Below, in pieces: positions 24,886-34,234 of a stretch of DNA of 64,000 bases. The stretch covers positions 62,001 through 126,000 of the forward strand of contig NZ_AUAX01000017.1 in the NCBI RefSeq assembly GCF_000428945.1. The letters are read 5' to 3'. The notes under the pieces are model-generated. The model was given only the letters and a program-made list of their open reading frames with translations. It was not told the origin of the DNA and did not search any database. Every line of letters begins with the position of its first letter. The stretch's first letter is position 1. The stretch is from Hamadaea tsunoensis DSM 44101 (GTDB lineage Bacteria; Actinomycetota; Actinomycetes; Mycobacteriales; Micromonosporaceae). The translations under genes and the position numbers were made by a program.

Positions 24886-25779
24886 CTACTCGTGGACCAG
24901 CCAGTCGTCGTTGGCGTGCACGATGTTGAGACTCAGCGTCGGGCAGTCGTACGCGCTGGGGTTCGGGCTGGCCGACGGCATCCACGTCGAGTTGGCGGCG
25001 GCCACCGGGATCCAGCTGCCGCCCGACAGGACGGTGATCGAGCTGCCCTCGAAGGCCACGCCCGCGGCTGAGATGTCGTCGCAGACGTAGGTGTGCCCGT
25101 TCGTCTTGACGTTGGAGTAGAACTCGTACATGTCCCAGCCCTGGGCCCAGCCGCTCTGGTCGCTGCCGGAGCTGGTGAACATGGTGTCCCAGGCTTTCGT
25201 GCTGTAGTTGTACAGCGTCGCCGTCCACGTGTTGGCCGCCGCGTTGGTCTGCTGTACGCGTACGGTGTAGGACGGGCGGCCGTTGACGGTGGTGCCGTAC
25301 TTGGCCAAGAACGTGCTGTTGATGGTCATGGTGACCGCGGGGGCCACGGAGCCGCACCAGTCCCAGGCCCAGACCTGTGCGTAGGTTCTCGTGTGGACGG
25401 TGACGACCTCGATGCACGAGCCGTGCGGCGGTTTCATCGTGGGCGTGTAGAGGTAGTCTGCGGAGTTGCTGAGCCGGAAGGTCTGGTTGAGGGTGTGCGT
25501 GGCGGTCATGCCGGTCCACGCCGATGAGGGGAAGACGCCCCACCAGTTGTGCAGCTGGGCGTTGATCGTCGCGCCGCCCTGGGCGGCCTGGCGGCGCTGT
25601 TGGTTGACCTCGCGGAACGCGTCGGCGGCGTCGCCGGCCGCGGCGACGGCGGCGGGTCCGCGCAGCGCTCCGACGACCTGGCGGGTGCCGTCGCCGGTGA
25701 CCGCGTTCGCGGGGGAGGCGGCGGTGGCAAGTCCGATAAGGACACTGAGGGTGGACACGGCGATGCGATGGGTACGCAT
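24886..25779 (-). CDS. Secreted protein of unknown function
   Basis: 297 residues with a clear signal peptide (cleavage after SPANA near residue 26). The mature part starts with a charged helix (AFREVNQQRRQAAQGG) and continues as a Trp, Tyr, Ser and Thr-rich beta-type sequence with four Cys (SCIEV, DWCGS, YVCDD, YDCPT), probably disulphide-bonded. I do not recognise the family; a carbohydrate-binding or beta-barrel fold would fit. It converges on the glucan regulator and is not obviously part of that operon. Confidence 0.75.
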   Translation of the reverse strand: MRTHRIAVSTLSVLIGLATAASPANAVTGDGTRQVVGALRGPAAVAAAGDAADAFREVNQQRRQAAQGGATINAQLHNWWGVFPSSAWTGMTATHTLNQTFRLSNSADYLYTPTMKPPHGSCIEVVTVHTRTYAQVWAWDWCGSVAPAVTMTINSTFLAKYGTTVNGRPSYTVRVQQTNAAANTWTATLYNYSTKAWDTMFTSSGSDQSGWAQGWDMYEFYSNVKTNGHTYVCDDISAAGVAFEGSSITVLSGGSWIPVAAANSTWMPSASPNPSAYDCPTLSLNIVHANDDWLVHE

Positions 25780-25999
25780 GTGTTCGTCCTTTCGAGGGGT
25801 CAGGTGAACACGTCCTGCCGGTGTGACGGGTATGGCTGTTGATTCTGCATCTTCAAGCGATGATCATCAATAGAGCTCGGCGGTTCGACGGGCGGCGGAT
25901 TCCTGTCCGCCGGCGAAACCGACAGGGTGAAAGCCGGCAGGGCCGATGAGTTTCCGGATGCTGCTTCGTCTCCAGTCCGTGAATCAGAAGGAGCAGGAG

Positions 26000-26845
26000 A
26001 TGTGGATCAAGGTCAACGGTGTCGAGTTGTGCGCCCAGACCTTCGGGGACCCGGCGGATCCGCCGGTGCTGCTGGTCGGCGGCGTCACGATGCTCAGCTG
26101 GCCGGACGAGCTGTGCGCGGCGCTCGCCGGTCGGTATGTGGTGCGCTACGACCTGCGCGACGCCGGCCGGTCGACCTTCGTCGACCCGGACGATCCCGGC
26201 TACGACCTGCGGGACCTGGTGTCCGACGCGGCCGGGCTGCCGGCCGCGCTGCATCTGGGCCGCACGCACGTGGCCGGGATCGGGGTCGGCGGTTTCATCG
26301 CGCAACTGCTGGCGCTCGACCATCCCGACCAGGTCGCGTCGCTGACCCTGGTCTCCACCCGCCCGGTCGCGCCCGGCCCGGTCGATCCGGACCTGCCCGA
26401 CCACTCGCCGGAGCTGATGGGGCAGCTGTTCGGACGGCCCAGGCCGGACTGGACGGATCGCGACAGCGTCGTCGACTACATGACCGAATCCGCGCGGCTG
26501 ATGTCTGGATCGCGAGGCTTCGAAGAGCAGGACGCGCGGGCGGCCGCCGGGGCGATCTTCGACCGGGCGGGCGCCACCGCGGCTGCGCAGCGCGCCAGCC
26601 ATCTCGGCACCATGTTCGCGGCCATCGACTGCCGGCCGCGGTGGCGCGAACGGCTCGGCGAGATCACCGCGCCGACCCTGGTGATCCACGGAGACGAGGA
26701 CCCGTTCTTCCCTCATCGGAGTGGAGCCGTCCTGGCCGCGGAAATCCCCGGCGCCACGCTGCTCACCCTGCCCGGCATAGGGCACAGCCTGCCCCGGGTG
26801 ACGTGGCCGACCATCGTGGACGCGCTGTCGCGCCACACCGCCTGA
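26000..26845 (+). CDS. Alpha/beta-hydrolase fold protein lacking the nucleophile serine
   Basis: 281-residue alpha/beta-hydrolase, closest in style to haloperoxidase/RdmC-like esterases. The start at MWIKVNGV follows GGAGCAGGAG. The oxyanion region (LLVGGVTML), the DLRDAGRST block and the C-terminal GDEDPFFP and GIGHSLPR (acid and His) are in place. The nucleophile elbow reads GIGVGG where GxSxGG is expected, so Ser (or Asp/Cys) is replaced by Gly. The protein may therefore be non-catalytic, or use another residue. Function unknown. Confidence 0.8.
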   Translation: MWIKVNGVELCAQTFGDPADPPVLLVGGVTMLSWPDELCAALAGRYVVRYDLRDAGRSTFVDPDDPGYDLRDLVSDAAGLPAALHLGRTHVAGIGVGGFIAQLLALDHPDQVASLTLVSTRPVAPGPVDPDLPDHSPELMGQLFGRPRPDWTDRDSVVDYMTESARLMSGSRGFEEQDARAAAGAIFDRAGATAAAQRASHLGTMFAAIDCRPRWRERLGEITAPTLVIHGDEDPFFPHRSGAVLAAEIPGATLLTLPGIGHSLPRVTWPTIVDALSRHTA

Positions 26846-27211
26846 CCGCCGCACAGTCACATCGCCGCATGGCCACGCTGCCTGACCGTCGCACCGGCCC
26901 GACGGTGCTGCTGGGACTGACGGGCGGCCGGGCTTGCCGGGGGTCGCTAGGCTCCCCTGGCCGTGGTGGATTCGGGCGTCGCCGGGCGGACGGCCGGCTG
27001 CGGCAGGCGTGGCGCCCTCGGACGGGACAGCTGCCGATGAACCCGGCCGTACCCGCGAAACCGTCGAGGGGGTCATAGCAGTACTCGTGTCGCGGATTTC
27101 CTCCATGTGGCTTTGTGTGCCCGGACGTTGGCGCTGTGTAACCATGCGGTTACCGGAAACCCGCCAAATGGTCGGCCGGGCGGCGCGCCGGGGCGTACAA
27201 CAATCAATGCC
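26846..27211 (+). other. Gene-free stretch upstream of STAND gene
   Basis: No convincing gene. A Trp/Arg-rich frame (26934-27215) lacks a ribosome site and any domain. The promoter of the STAND gene should lie here; cggttaccg-type sequence near 27149 is the only local symmetry I see. Confidence 0.4.
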
Positions 27212-30200
27212 GTGAACACCAGGCGGATCACTCTCGTGGCGGACGCCGCCGCGGTCCTGTCCGGCCTCGGGGCCTGCGCGCTGAGTGTCTACTTCGGATG
27301 GAACGCGCTGCACGCCGGGACGCTCGCCGATCAGGCGACCCTCACCGCCACCGCGTTGGCCAGCATCGGCGGCGGCGCGACGCTGCTCGTGCGGGGCTTC
27401 CGCCGGCTGTTCACCGACCAGGATCCGCAGGCGCAGACCCAGCACGGTGCGACCGCGGGCGGCGCGGTACCCCTGGCCGCGCTGTCCGTCGACCCGCCCT
27501 ACGGACTGGCGCCCGAGCGGCTGCGGGGCCGCGACGCGATCCTCGCCCAGCTCTACGCGGCCGTTCCCGCCGGCCGTCCGGTCAACGCCCTCGGCGCGAA
27601 GGCCGAGGACGGCAGCGGCGGGGCGGGCGTACGCACGCACGCTCCGTCGATCCTGTTCGGGATGGGCGGCGTGGGCAAGACCGCGATCGCGTTGACGGTG
27701 GCGCAACGGGCGAAGTCGTCGGGGCTCCAGGTCTTCTGGCTCAACTGCCGCAACCAGACGGTGTTCCACTCCGGCGTACTGGAGGTCGTCAACCGGCTCC
27801 TGCTGCACCGGCCGCCGAGCGCCCGGCCGGCCCAACCGGGCGCACAGGTCGATCTCATGTGGCAGCTGCTGGAGGAGTGCGACTTCCCGTGGCTGCTCAT
27901 CCTGGACAACGCCGACGACGAACGCACGCTGGGCGGCCCGCAGGCCGGCAACGGCTGGGTACGCACCTCGGCACGGGGCATGGTGCTGGTCACCACCCGC
28001 ATCGGCACGCCCGAGATGTGGGGTGCCGGCGCGCGGATGCTGCGGGTCGGCACGCTGGATCCGGCCGCCGCCGGGGCGATGCTGCGGGATCTCACCCAGC
28101 CGGTCGGCCCGTCCGTCGGCACCGTCGCCGAGGCGGAGTCGCTGGGACGTCGACTGGGCTGCCTGCCCCTCGCGCTGCGGGCGGCCGGCCGGTTCCTGGC
28201 GGCCCCCGTCGTCGGAAGCCCGCAGGCCCACCCCCGCACCTTCGCCGCGTACCACGAAGCCGTCGACCGGGAGTTCTCCGTCATCGACGCGGTGGAGGAG
28301 CTGCCGGGTCCGTCGCAGGAAGCTCGCGACGCGCGTACGCGGGTCCGCGCGACCTGGGAGCTGTCGCTGCAACTTCTGGCGGACCGGGGCATGCCGGACG
28401 CGCGTACGCTGCTGAACCTCATGTCCTGCTACGCGGCGGAACCGATCCCCTGGGTGCTGCTCGACGGGACCGGGCTGCGCGAGGGCCGGGGCCTCGCGCG
28501 GTGGGCGAACGAGCTGCTGCATCCGCGGCGGCGCGACAGCGTGCTGGGATCCTTGCGCGACCTCGGCTTGGTGGACACCGACGAGTCGGCCAGCCACCCG
28601 CTGCTGCGCTGGGCGGACGAGAACTGGACCGGCTCCACGATGGTGGTGGTCCACCCGCTGGTACGCGAGGCGATCCACGACGGGCTCAGCCGCGACCGGG
28701 CCCGCCACCGGAGACTGTGGACGGTGGCCGCCCTGCTGGTACTCCATGCGAGGCAGGTGGTGGGTGCCCCGGCGAGCCTGCGCGGCTGGCTGCGCTGGCA
28801 CATGCTGGCACCCCACATCGAAGGCGTGATCCGTAGCGTGCCCGCCTCGCTGACGCGCCGGTTCAGGAGCACCCTGCGCCGGCTGATCCGGCTGGCCGTC
28901 GAGCTGACCTGGCTTCTGATCAAACAGGACGAGTACGCGACGGCCCTCGACCTCATCTCGGCCGTGCGCGTCCAGAGCGAACGGAACTTCTCGCGCCGGG
29001 CCCGGGTCGCGGTCGCCGTCCGGCACACCCGGGGTCACGCCCTCTGGGTCGCCGGCCGTCGCGACGAGGCCGATGCCGAGCTGAGCACCACCTACGTCCC
29101 GGGCGAGCGGCTGATGCGCCGGACGCTCAGCGAGCACGACTTCCTGATGGTCTACCGGTCCATGCACGGGCTGTCGCAGGGACCGATGACCGACGACACC
29201 ATGGACATGATCCGCCGTGCGCTCCGCCTGCGGCAGCGGTTGTTCGGCCAGGCGACGGCGTTCACGCTCGCGTTGCACATGAGCGTGGCGGCAGGCCACT
29301 TCGGCCGGGCCGAGTACGCCGAGGCGAGCCGGAACCTGCGCGAGATCCTGCGGCTGCGCGCCAAGCGGCTCGGCCAGGACGACTCGGCGACGCTGAACAC
29401 CCGCGAATGGCTGGGCGCCTCGCTCGCCGCCGCCGGCGACCTGGCCGGAGCCACGGAGCAGGCGCGCGCGATCCTCGAGTCCTACCTGCGCCAGGAGAGT
29501 CTGATCGTGGCGATCGCGATGCCACCGGTGCAGCGGCCGTCCGTCGGCGACCGCCCCGAGAACCCGGCGATCCAGTCGGCGCGCCGCTGGCTCGGCGAGC
29601 TCCTGGAACGGCAGGGCGATCTGACCGGAGCCGAGGGCGAGTACCGGCGGGTGGTCGCCAACGCGCAGAAGACCTTCGGACCGGACGACCCGACCGTGAT
29701 CGACACCCGGGACAAGCTGGGCCGGCTGCTGACCTCTGTCTCCAGCACGACGGCCTCCAGTACGACGTCGCGGCGGGCCGACCACGAGGACATCGTCCGC
29801 CGGCTCGAACAGATCTACAGTGGACGCGTCGAGCATCTCGGCCCGGACGATCCCGACACGCTGCGCGCCGCGTACATGCTGTCGGTGATGCTGGACGGCG
29901 CGCAACGGTACGGGGAGGCCCGCACCCTGAAGCTGGACACGCTCGAACGGCTGCGGCGGGTCCTGGGCCCCGAGCATCCCGACACGGTGCGTTCCGAGCA
30001 GGACGACTCGCTGCGCGTGACGCTGGTCGGGCCGCCCGCCCCGGGGACCCACCCGCCCACCACCGGGCCTTTCGACATCGGCGACCATGCCGACGTCGAG
30101 GACCTGCTCGACTTCGGCTCGCTCGCGCTGCCGGCCGTCGCCGGTGTGGAACTGCGGGTGCAGGCCGAAGACAGCGGGCTCATCCAGCAGCTGGTCCTCG

Positions 30201-30607
30201 TCCACGAGGAGAGCGCGCTGCAGATCGGCCTCTTCGCGGCCCCGCCGGACCGGTCGATCTGGCCGGAGATCCTGCGGGAGATCGCCGACCAGCTGCGATC
30301 GGACGGCAGCGCGCCGGCGGAACAGGACGGACCCTACGGCCCGGAGCTGGTCTGCCGGGTGATGAACGCGGACGGCGGCACGGAGCTGCGCTTCGCAGGC
30401 GTCGACGGGCCCGGATGGATGCTGCGCTTCGTCTACCAGGGCGAGGCCGCGACCGACCCGCAACAGGCCGCGGTCTTCGACGACGTGACCCGCGCGCTGG
30501 TCGTCGACCGGGGTGGGGACCTCCTGCCGGTACGCACGCCGCTGCAGATGTACCTGCCGCAGGAGATTCGCGACCAGCAGAACCTGGCCGCGGCAGCGGC
30601 CGGGTGA
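27212..30607 (+). CDS. Membrane-anchored STAND NTPase-TPR-DUF3710 fusion
   Basis: About 1,131 residues from a GTG at 27212 (start uncertain, weak ribosome site; frame open to 27107). The N-terminus has one or two hydrophobic segments (about 5-55). An NB-ARC/STAND NTPase follows, with Walker A GMGGVGKT (K156), Walker B LLILDNADD near 232 and a sensor-like TTR near 265. Then come a helical region and tetratricopeptide repeats (about 560-940; GPDDPTVIDTR, GPEHPDTVR). The C-terminal 180 residues match DUF3710 (DFGSLALPAVAGVE, LQIGLFAAP, RFAGVDGPGWMLR, PLQMYLP), normally a small stand-alone actinobacterial protein. STAND proteins sense a ligand through the repeats and trigger an effector after ATP-driven assembly, so DUF3710 may be effector or sensor. 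Domains visible, role inferred. Confidence 0.82.
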   Translation: MNTRRITLVADAAAVLSGLGACALSVYFGWNALHAGTLADQATLTATALASIGGGATLLVRGFRRLFTDQDPQAQTQHGATAGGAVPLAALSVDPPYGLAPERLRGRDAILAQLYAAVPAGRPVNALGAKAEDGSGGAGVRTHAPSILFGMGGVGKTAIALTVAQRAKSSGLQVFWLNCRNQTVFHSGVLEVVNRLLLHRPPSARPAQPGAQVDLMWQLLEECDFPWLLILDNADDERTLGGPQAGNGWVRTSARGMVLVTTRIGTPEMWGAGARMLRVGTLDPAAAGAMLRDLTQPVGPSVGTVAEAESLGRRLGCLPLALRAAGRFLAAPVVGSPQAHPRTFAAYHEAVDREFSVIDAVEELPGPSQEARDARTRVRATWELSLQLLADRGMPDARTLLNLMSCYAAEPIPWVLLDGTGLREGRGLARWANELLHPRRRDSVLGSLRDLGLVDTDESASHPLLRWADENWTGSTMVVVHPLVREAIHDGLSRDRARHRRLWTVAALLVLHARQVVGAPASLRGWLRWHMLAPHIEGVIRSVPASLTRRFRSTLRRLIRLAVELTWLLIKQDEYATALDLISAVRVQSERNFSRRARVAVAVRHTRGHALWVAGRRDEADAELSTTYVPGERLMRRTLSEHDFLMVYRSMHGLSQGPMTDDTMDMIRRALRLRQRLFGQATAFTLALHMSVAAGHFGRAEYAEASRNLREILRLRAKRLGQDDSATLNTREWLGASLAAAGDLAGATEQARAILESYLRQESLIVAIAMPPVQRPSVGDRPENPAIQSARRWLGELLERQGDLTGAEGEYRRVVANAQKTFGPDDPTVIDTRDKLGRLLTSVSSTTASSTTSRRADHEDIVRRLEQIYSGRVEHLGPDDPDTLRAAYMLSVMLDGAQRYGEARTLKLDTLERLRRVLGPEHPDTVRSEQDDSLRVTLVGPPAPGTHPPTTGPFDIGDHADVEDLLDFGSLALPAVAGVELRVQAEDSGLIQQLVLVHEESALQIGLFAAPPDRSIWPEILREIADQLRSDGSAPAEQDGPYGPELVCRVMNADGGTELRFAGVDGPGWMLRFVYQGEAATDPQQAAVFDDVTRALVVDRGGDLLPVRTPLQMYLPQEIRDQQNLAAAAAG

Positions 30608-30658
30608 TCGGAGAGATCGCCGCGACGGGCCGCCCGGGCCGGCGACCCGTCCGGCTGC

Positions 30659-31096
30659 TCAGCTGCAGATCGCCGTCTTGACCTGCTGGAATGCCTCGTA
30701 CTCGGCCTTCTGGTCGACGGGGAGCTGGTAGAAGGCGGCGGCGATCTTCGGGATCGACGGGACCACCGAGAGCCGGAACTTCTGGCCGTCCGTGGTGGAG
30801 ACGATGAAGCGGCCCTGCAGGTCGCGCTTCCTGACCGCGCCACGGTTGCCGTCGCCGATCGTGACCGGCGCGCCGGCGGTGACCCGGCCGCCGTCCTCGT
30901 CGATCGGGACGATGACCAGTTCGGTGCTGCCGGGCTTGAAGCCGACGGCGTAGTTGTAGACGGTGGTGCTGCGGTAGACGATGAAGTTCTTCTGCTTCAG
31001 GTCCGACGCGTAGACCTTGGTGTAACCGGCACCGTCCGGAACCACCTGGTCGAATGCCGCGTGGATCGCGGCCTTCAGCTCTTCCTTGCTCGCCAC
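30659..31096 (-). CDS. Small protein of unknown function
   Basis: 145-residue soluble protein beginning MASKEELKAAIHAAF and ending in QVKTAICS. It has a mixed alpha/beta pattern with many short beta strands (NFIVYRSTTVYNYAVGF, LVIVPID). No signal peptide or motif recognised. It is convergent with the STAND gene. The low-GC third positions expected of a transferred gene are not obvious. Confidence 0.7.
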   Translation of the reverse strand: MASKEELKAAIHAAFDQVVPDGAGYTKVYASDLKQKNFIVYRSTTVYNYAVGFKPGSTELVIVPIDEDGGRVTAGAPVTIGDGNRGAVRKRDLQGRFIVSTTDGQKFRLSVVPSIPKIAAAFYQLPVDQKAEYEAFQQVKTAICS

Positions 31097-31156
31097 GGGA
31101 TCTCCTTCGTCGACGACGGCGGGACCCGCGAATCCTAATAGGAGCGTCCGACATTC

Positions 31157-32170
31157 CTATGAGGGCGGTGCCGCCGCGGTGCTCGCGCGTACCACCAGGC
31201 GGGTCGGGACGAGGGTCGTCCCCGTCTCGTGGGTGCCGCGCTCGATCTGGCGCAGCACACCCTGGACGCAGCGCCGCCCGACCTCGGCGAAGTCCTGGTG
31301 CACGGTGGTCAGCGGCGGGATGAAGGAGGCCGCCTCCGGGACGTCGTCGAAGCCGACCACGCTGACGTCGTGCGGGACCCGCTTTCCGCGTTCGTGCAGC
31401 GCCCGCAGGATGCCCAGCGCCATCTGGTCGTTGGCGGCGAAGACCGCCGTGCAGCCGGGCTCGTCGGCCAGGAGCTGCCCGGCGCGGTAGCCGGACTCGG
31501 CCGACCAGTCGCCGTGCAGCAGCGGGGGAGCGGGGCGGCCGGCCGCCGCCAGGGTCTGCCGCCAGGCGTCGGCCCGCCGGTTGCTGGCGAATGAATCCTC
31601 CGGGCCTGTGACGTGCCACACGGTGCGGTGTCCCAGGTCGAGCAGGTGCGTGACGGCCTGCCGGGCGCCGTCGACCTGGTCGCTGTCGACGACGCTGTAG
31701 AGGTCGCCGCCGTTCGAGTCGGCCACGACGACCTGCACGTTGGGCGGCAGGGGCACGGTGGCCGCGTCCAGCAGGTGCACTTCCATGATCACGATGATGC
31801 CGTCCACTGCCAGCTCGCCGAGCCGGGTGAACGCGCCGAGCACACTGTCCTGTGTGGGCACCGCGAGCGGGATGAGCGTGATCGCGTACCCCTCATGGGC
31901 CGCCTGGGCGGCGATGGCCTCGAGTGTGCGGCTGTTGCCGGTGCTGGCGAGGGAGAAGAGGATGACGCCGATGGTGCGGAAGGCGCCGAGCTTGAGGGCG
32001 CGGGCCGCGCTGTTGGGGCGGTAGCCCAGCTCGCGCATGGCGGCGAGGACCTGCTCCCGGGTGCTGTCCACGACGTCCGGGCTGCCGGTGGAGACGCGGG
32101 AGACCGTCTGTGACGACACGCCGGCGAGCCGGGCCACGTCGGCCATCGAGACGCGCCGGGGAGTTGCCAT
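31157..32170 (-). CDS. LacI-family regulator of the galactoside locus
   Basis: 337-residue repressor with N-terminal helix-turn-helix VSMADVARLAGVSSQTVSRVSTG, hinge YRPNSAARALK and a sugar-sensor domain (IGVILFSLASTGNSRTLEAI, FAANDQMALGILRAL, VSVVGFDDVPEAASFIPPLTT). It is divergent from an ABC importer, and two strong palindromes lie in the shared promoter region. Expected to repress the importer and downstream GH42 gene until a beta-galactoside is present. Confidence 0.92.
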   Translation of the reverse strand: MATPRRVSMADVARLAGVSSQTVSRVSTGSPDVVDSTREQVLAAMRELGYRPNSAARALKLGAFRTIGVILFSLASTGNSRTLEAIAAQAAHEGYAITLIPLAVPTQDSVLGAFTRLGELAVDGIIVIMEVHLLDAATVPLPPNVQVVVADSNGGDLYSVVDSDQVDGARQAVTHLLDLGHRTVWHVTGPEDSFASNRRADAWRQTLAAAGRPAPPLLHGDWSAESGYRAGQLLADEPGCTAVFAANDQMALGILRALHERGKRVPHDVSVVGFDDVPEAASFIPPLTTVHQDFAEVGRRCVQGVLRQIERGTHETGTTLVPTRLVVRASTAAAPPS

Positions 32171-32247
32171 CGTCGTGCGCCCTCCGTAACGAATCCGAAA
32201 CCCACGCTTGACGGGCTCGGTGGCTCGGTGACACTATCACCGCGCCG

Positions 32248-32263
32248 ATGTTTACGTAAACAT
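32248..32263. promoter_or_regulatory. LacI-type operator O1
   Basis: atgtttacgtaaacat is a perfect 16-bp palindrome with the central CG typical of LacI/PurR-type operators. It lies 78 bp upstream of the LacI start on its own promoter side. Confidence 0.85.
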
Positions 32264-32313
32264 TCGTGCCGACTCCCAGCCAAGTCACAGTGAAAAACGG
32301 CTGGTGGCGCGCT

Positions 32314-32329
32314 ATGTTTGCGCAAACAT
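32314..32329. promoter_or_regulatory. LacI-type operator O2
   Basis: atgtttgcgcaaacat is a perfect 16-bp palindrome, same consensus as O1 (ATGTTTRCGYAAACAT), centred exactly 66 bp away. It lies on the permease side. Paired sites in phase allow looping and joint control of both promoters. Confidence 0.85.
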
Positions 32330-32398
32330 CCGGTGCACCCGTCACCCTGGCCGATCTGCCGCCTACCCCTGGGCAGAAAAAGGACGAAGGAGGAGGAC

Positions 32399-33334
32399 AT
32401 GGCGGTCCTCGCCCCTCCCGCGATGCGCCGATCCGGCCCACCCGGCCGGTCGCGCGCTCCGCGGCGGCGCCGCAGCTGGACGGGGTGGGCTTTCATAGGC
32501 CCGTTCATGGCCGTCTTCGCCTTCGTCTTCCTCGCCCCGATCGCGTACGCGGTCTATCTGAGCTTCTTCCGCACGAAGCTGATCGGCGGCACCAGCTTCG
32601 TCGGGGCGCAGAACTACCGGGACGTCCTCACCGACCCGCAGTTCTGGTCCTCCTTCGGCCGGGTCGCGCTGTTCCTGTGCGTCCAGGTGCCGATCATGCT
32701 GTTCCTGGCGCTGCTGGTGGCGCTGGCGATCGACAGCGGCCGGCTGTACGGCAAGTCGTTCTTCCGGGTCGCCGTCTTCATGCCGTACGCCGTCCCGGCC
32801 GTGGTCGCGACGCTGATGTGGGGCTTCATGTACGGCCCGCAGTTCGGCCTCGTCGGCAGCCTCAACGAGAAGTTCGGCTGGTCGCTGCCCAACCCGCTCG
32901 GCCCCGACTGGCTGCTGGCGTCCATCGGCAACATCGTGACCTGGGAGTTCGTCGGCTACAACATGCTGATCTTCTACAGCGCCCTGCAGGTCATCCCGCG
33001 GACCCTGTACGAGGCGGCCGACCTGGACGGGGCGGGCCAGCTGCGGATCATCCGCTCGATCAAGCTGCCCGGCATCCGCGGCGCGCTGCTGATCGCCACG
33101 ATCTTCTCGATCATCGGCTCCTTCCAGCTCTTCAGTGAGCCCGCGATCCTCAAGAGCCTCGCGCCGAACGTGATCACCACCTATTACACGCCGAACTTCT
33201 ACGCGTACTCGCTGTCGTTCGCCGGGCAGCAGTTCAACTACTCCGCCGCCGTCGCGATCGTGATGGCGCTGCTGACGGCGGTCGTCGCGTACGCCGTCCA
33301 GCTGCGCGGCATGCGGAAGGAGCGCCAGTCGTGA
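32399..33334 (+). CDS. Sugar ABC transporter permease (MalF-like), galactoside locus
   Basis: 311-residue permease with a basic cytoplasmic N-terminus and six helices. The EAA loop reads LYEAADLDGAGQLRIIRSIKLPGI. The start at 32399 follows GGAGGAGG. The end overlaps the next permease (GTGA). Works with the binding protein at 34.2 kb; no ATPase in the operon. Confidence 0.92.
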   Translation: MAVLAPPAMRRSGPPGRSRAPRRRRSWTGWAFIGPFMAVFAFVFLAPIAYAVYLSFFRTKLIGGTSFVGAQNYRDVLTDPQFWSSFGRVALFLCVQVPIMLFLALLVALAIDSGRLYGKSFFRVAVFMPYAVPAVVATLMWGFMYGPQFGLVGSLNEKFGWSLPNPLGPDWLLASIGNIVTWEFVGYNMLIFYSALQVIPRTLYEAADLDGAGQLRIIRSIKLPGIRGALLIATIFSIIGSFQLFSEPAILKSLAPNVITTYYTPNFYAYSLSFAGQQFNYSAAVAIVMALLTAVVAYAVQLRGMRKERQS

Positions 33335-34188
33335 CGACGGCCCGTACGCGCAAGCGCAGCACCCTGCTCACCGCGCTGACCGCGATCATGCTGGTCTACA
33401 GCCTGGTCCCGCTGGCCTGGCTGTTCATCAACGCGACCAAGTCGCAGGCCAGCCTGTTCGACTCGTTCGGCCTGTGGTTCTCCGGTGACTTCGCGCTGTT
33501 CACCAACATCCGCGACACGCTCACCTACGACGACGGGGTCTTCGTCCGCTGGCTGCTCAACACCCTGCTGTACGTGGTGCTGGGTGCGGGCGGGGCGACC
33601 GCCCTGGCCACCCTCGGCGGGTACGCCCTGGCGAAGTTCGACTTCCTCGGCAAGCGCGCGGTGTTCGCGATGGTGATCGGGGCGGTCGCCGTGCCGACGA
33701 CCGCGCTGGCCGTGCCGACCTTCCTGATGTTCTCCAAGCTCGGCCTGACCAACACCCCGTGGGCGGTGATCATCCCGTCGCTGATCTCGCCGTTCGGCCT
33801 CTATCTCATGTGGACGTTCGCGGCCGAGGCCATCCCGTTCGAGCTCATCGAGGCGGCCCGGGTCGACGGCGCCGGCGAGCTGCGTACGTTCCTGCGGATC
33901 TGCGTACCGCTGCTGACGCCGGGCATCGTCACGGTGTCGCTGTTCACCATGGTCGCGACCTGGAACAACTACTTCCTGCCGCTGATCATGCTCAAGGACC
34001 CGGACTGGTACCCGCTGACGCTGGGCCTGAACTCCTGGAACGACCAGGCCGCGACCTCCGGCGGGCAGGCCGTCTTCAACCTCGTCATCACCGGATCGCT
34101 GCTGACGATCCTGCCGCTCCTCGCCGCCTTCCTGCTCCTGCAGCGCTACTGGCAGTCCGGCCTGGCGGCCGGCGGCGTCAAGGACTGA
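33331..34188 (+). CDS. Sugar ABC transporter permease (MalG-like), galactoside locus
   Basis: 285-residue membrane protein with six helices and the EAA loop LIEAARVDGAGELRTFLRICVPLLTP. GTG start overlapping the previous stop by 4 bp. Followed 46 bp later by the binding-protein gene. Confidence 0.92.
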   Translation: MTTARTRKRSTLLTALTAIMLVYSLVPLAWLFINATKSQASLFDSFGLWFSGDFALFTNIRDTLTYDDGVFVRWLLNTLLYVVLGAGGATALATLGGYALAKFDFLGKRAVFAMVIGAVAVPTTALAVPTFLMFSKLGLTNTPWAVIIPSLISPFGLYLMWTFAAEAIPFELIEAARVDGAGELRTFLRICVPLLTPGIVTVSLFTMVATWNNYFLPLIMLKDPDWYPLTLGLNSWNDQAATSGGQAVFNLVITGSLLTILPLLAAFLLLQRYWQSGLAAGGVKD

Positions 34189-34234
34189 ACACCCCGTTCC
34201 CGATTCAAACGCACCACCCCTTGAAAGGATCAAC

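Noticed and set aside
26934-27215. Trp/Arg-rich 93-residue frame before the STAND gene
   Set aside because: No ribosome site, no domain and high-GC frame bias consistent with chance.
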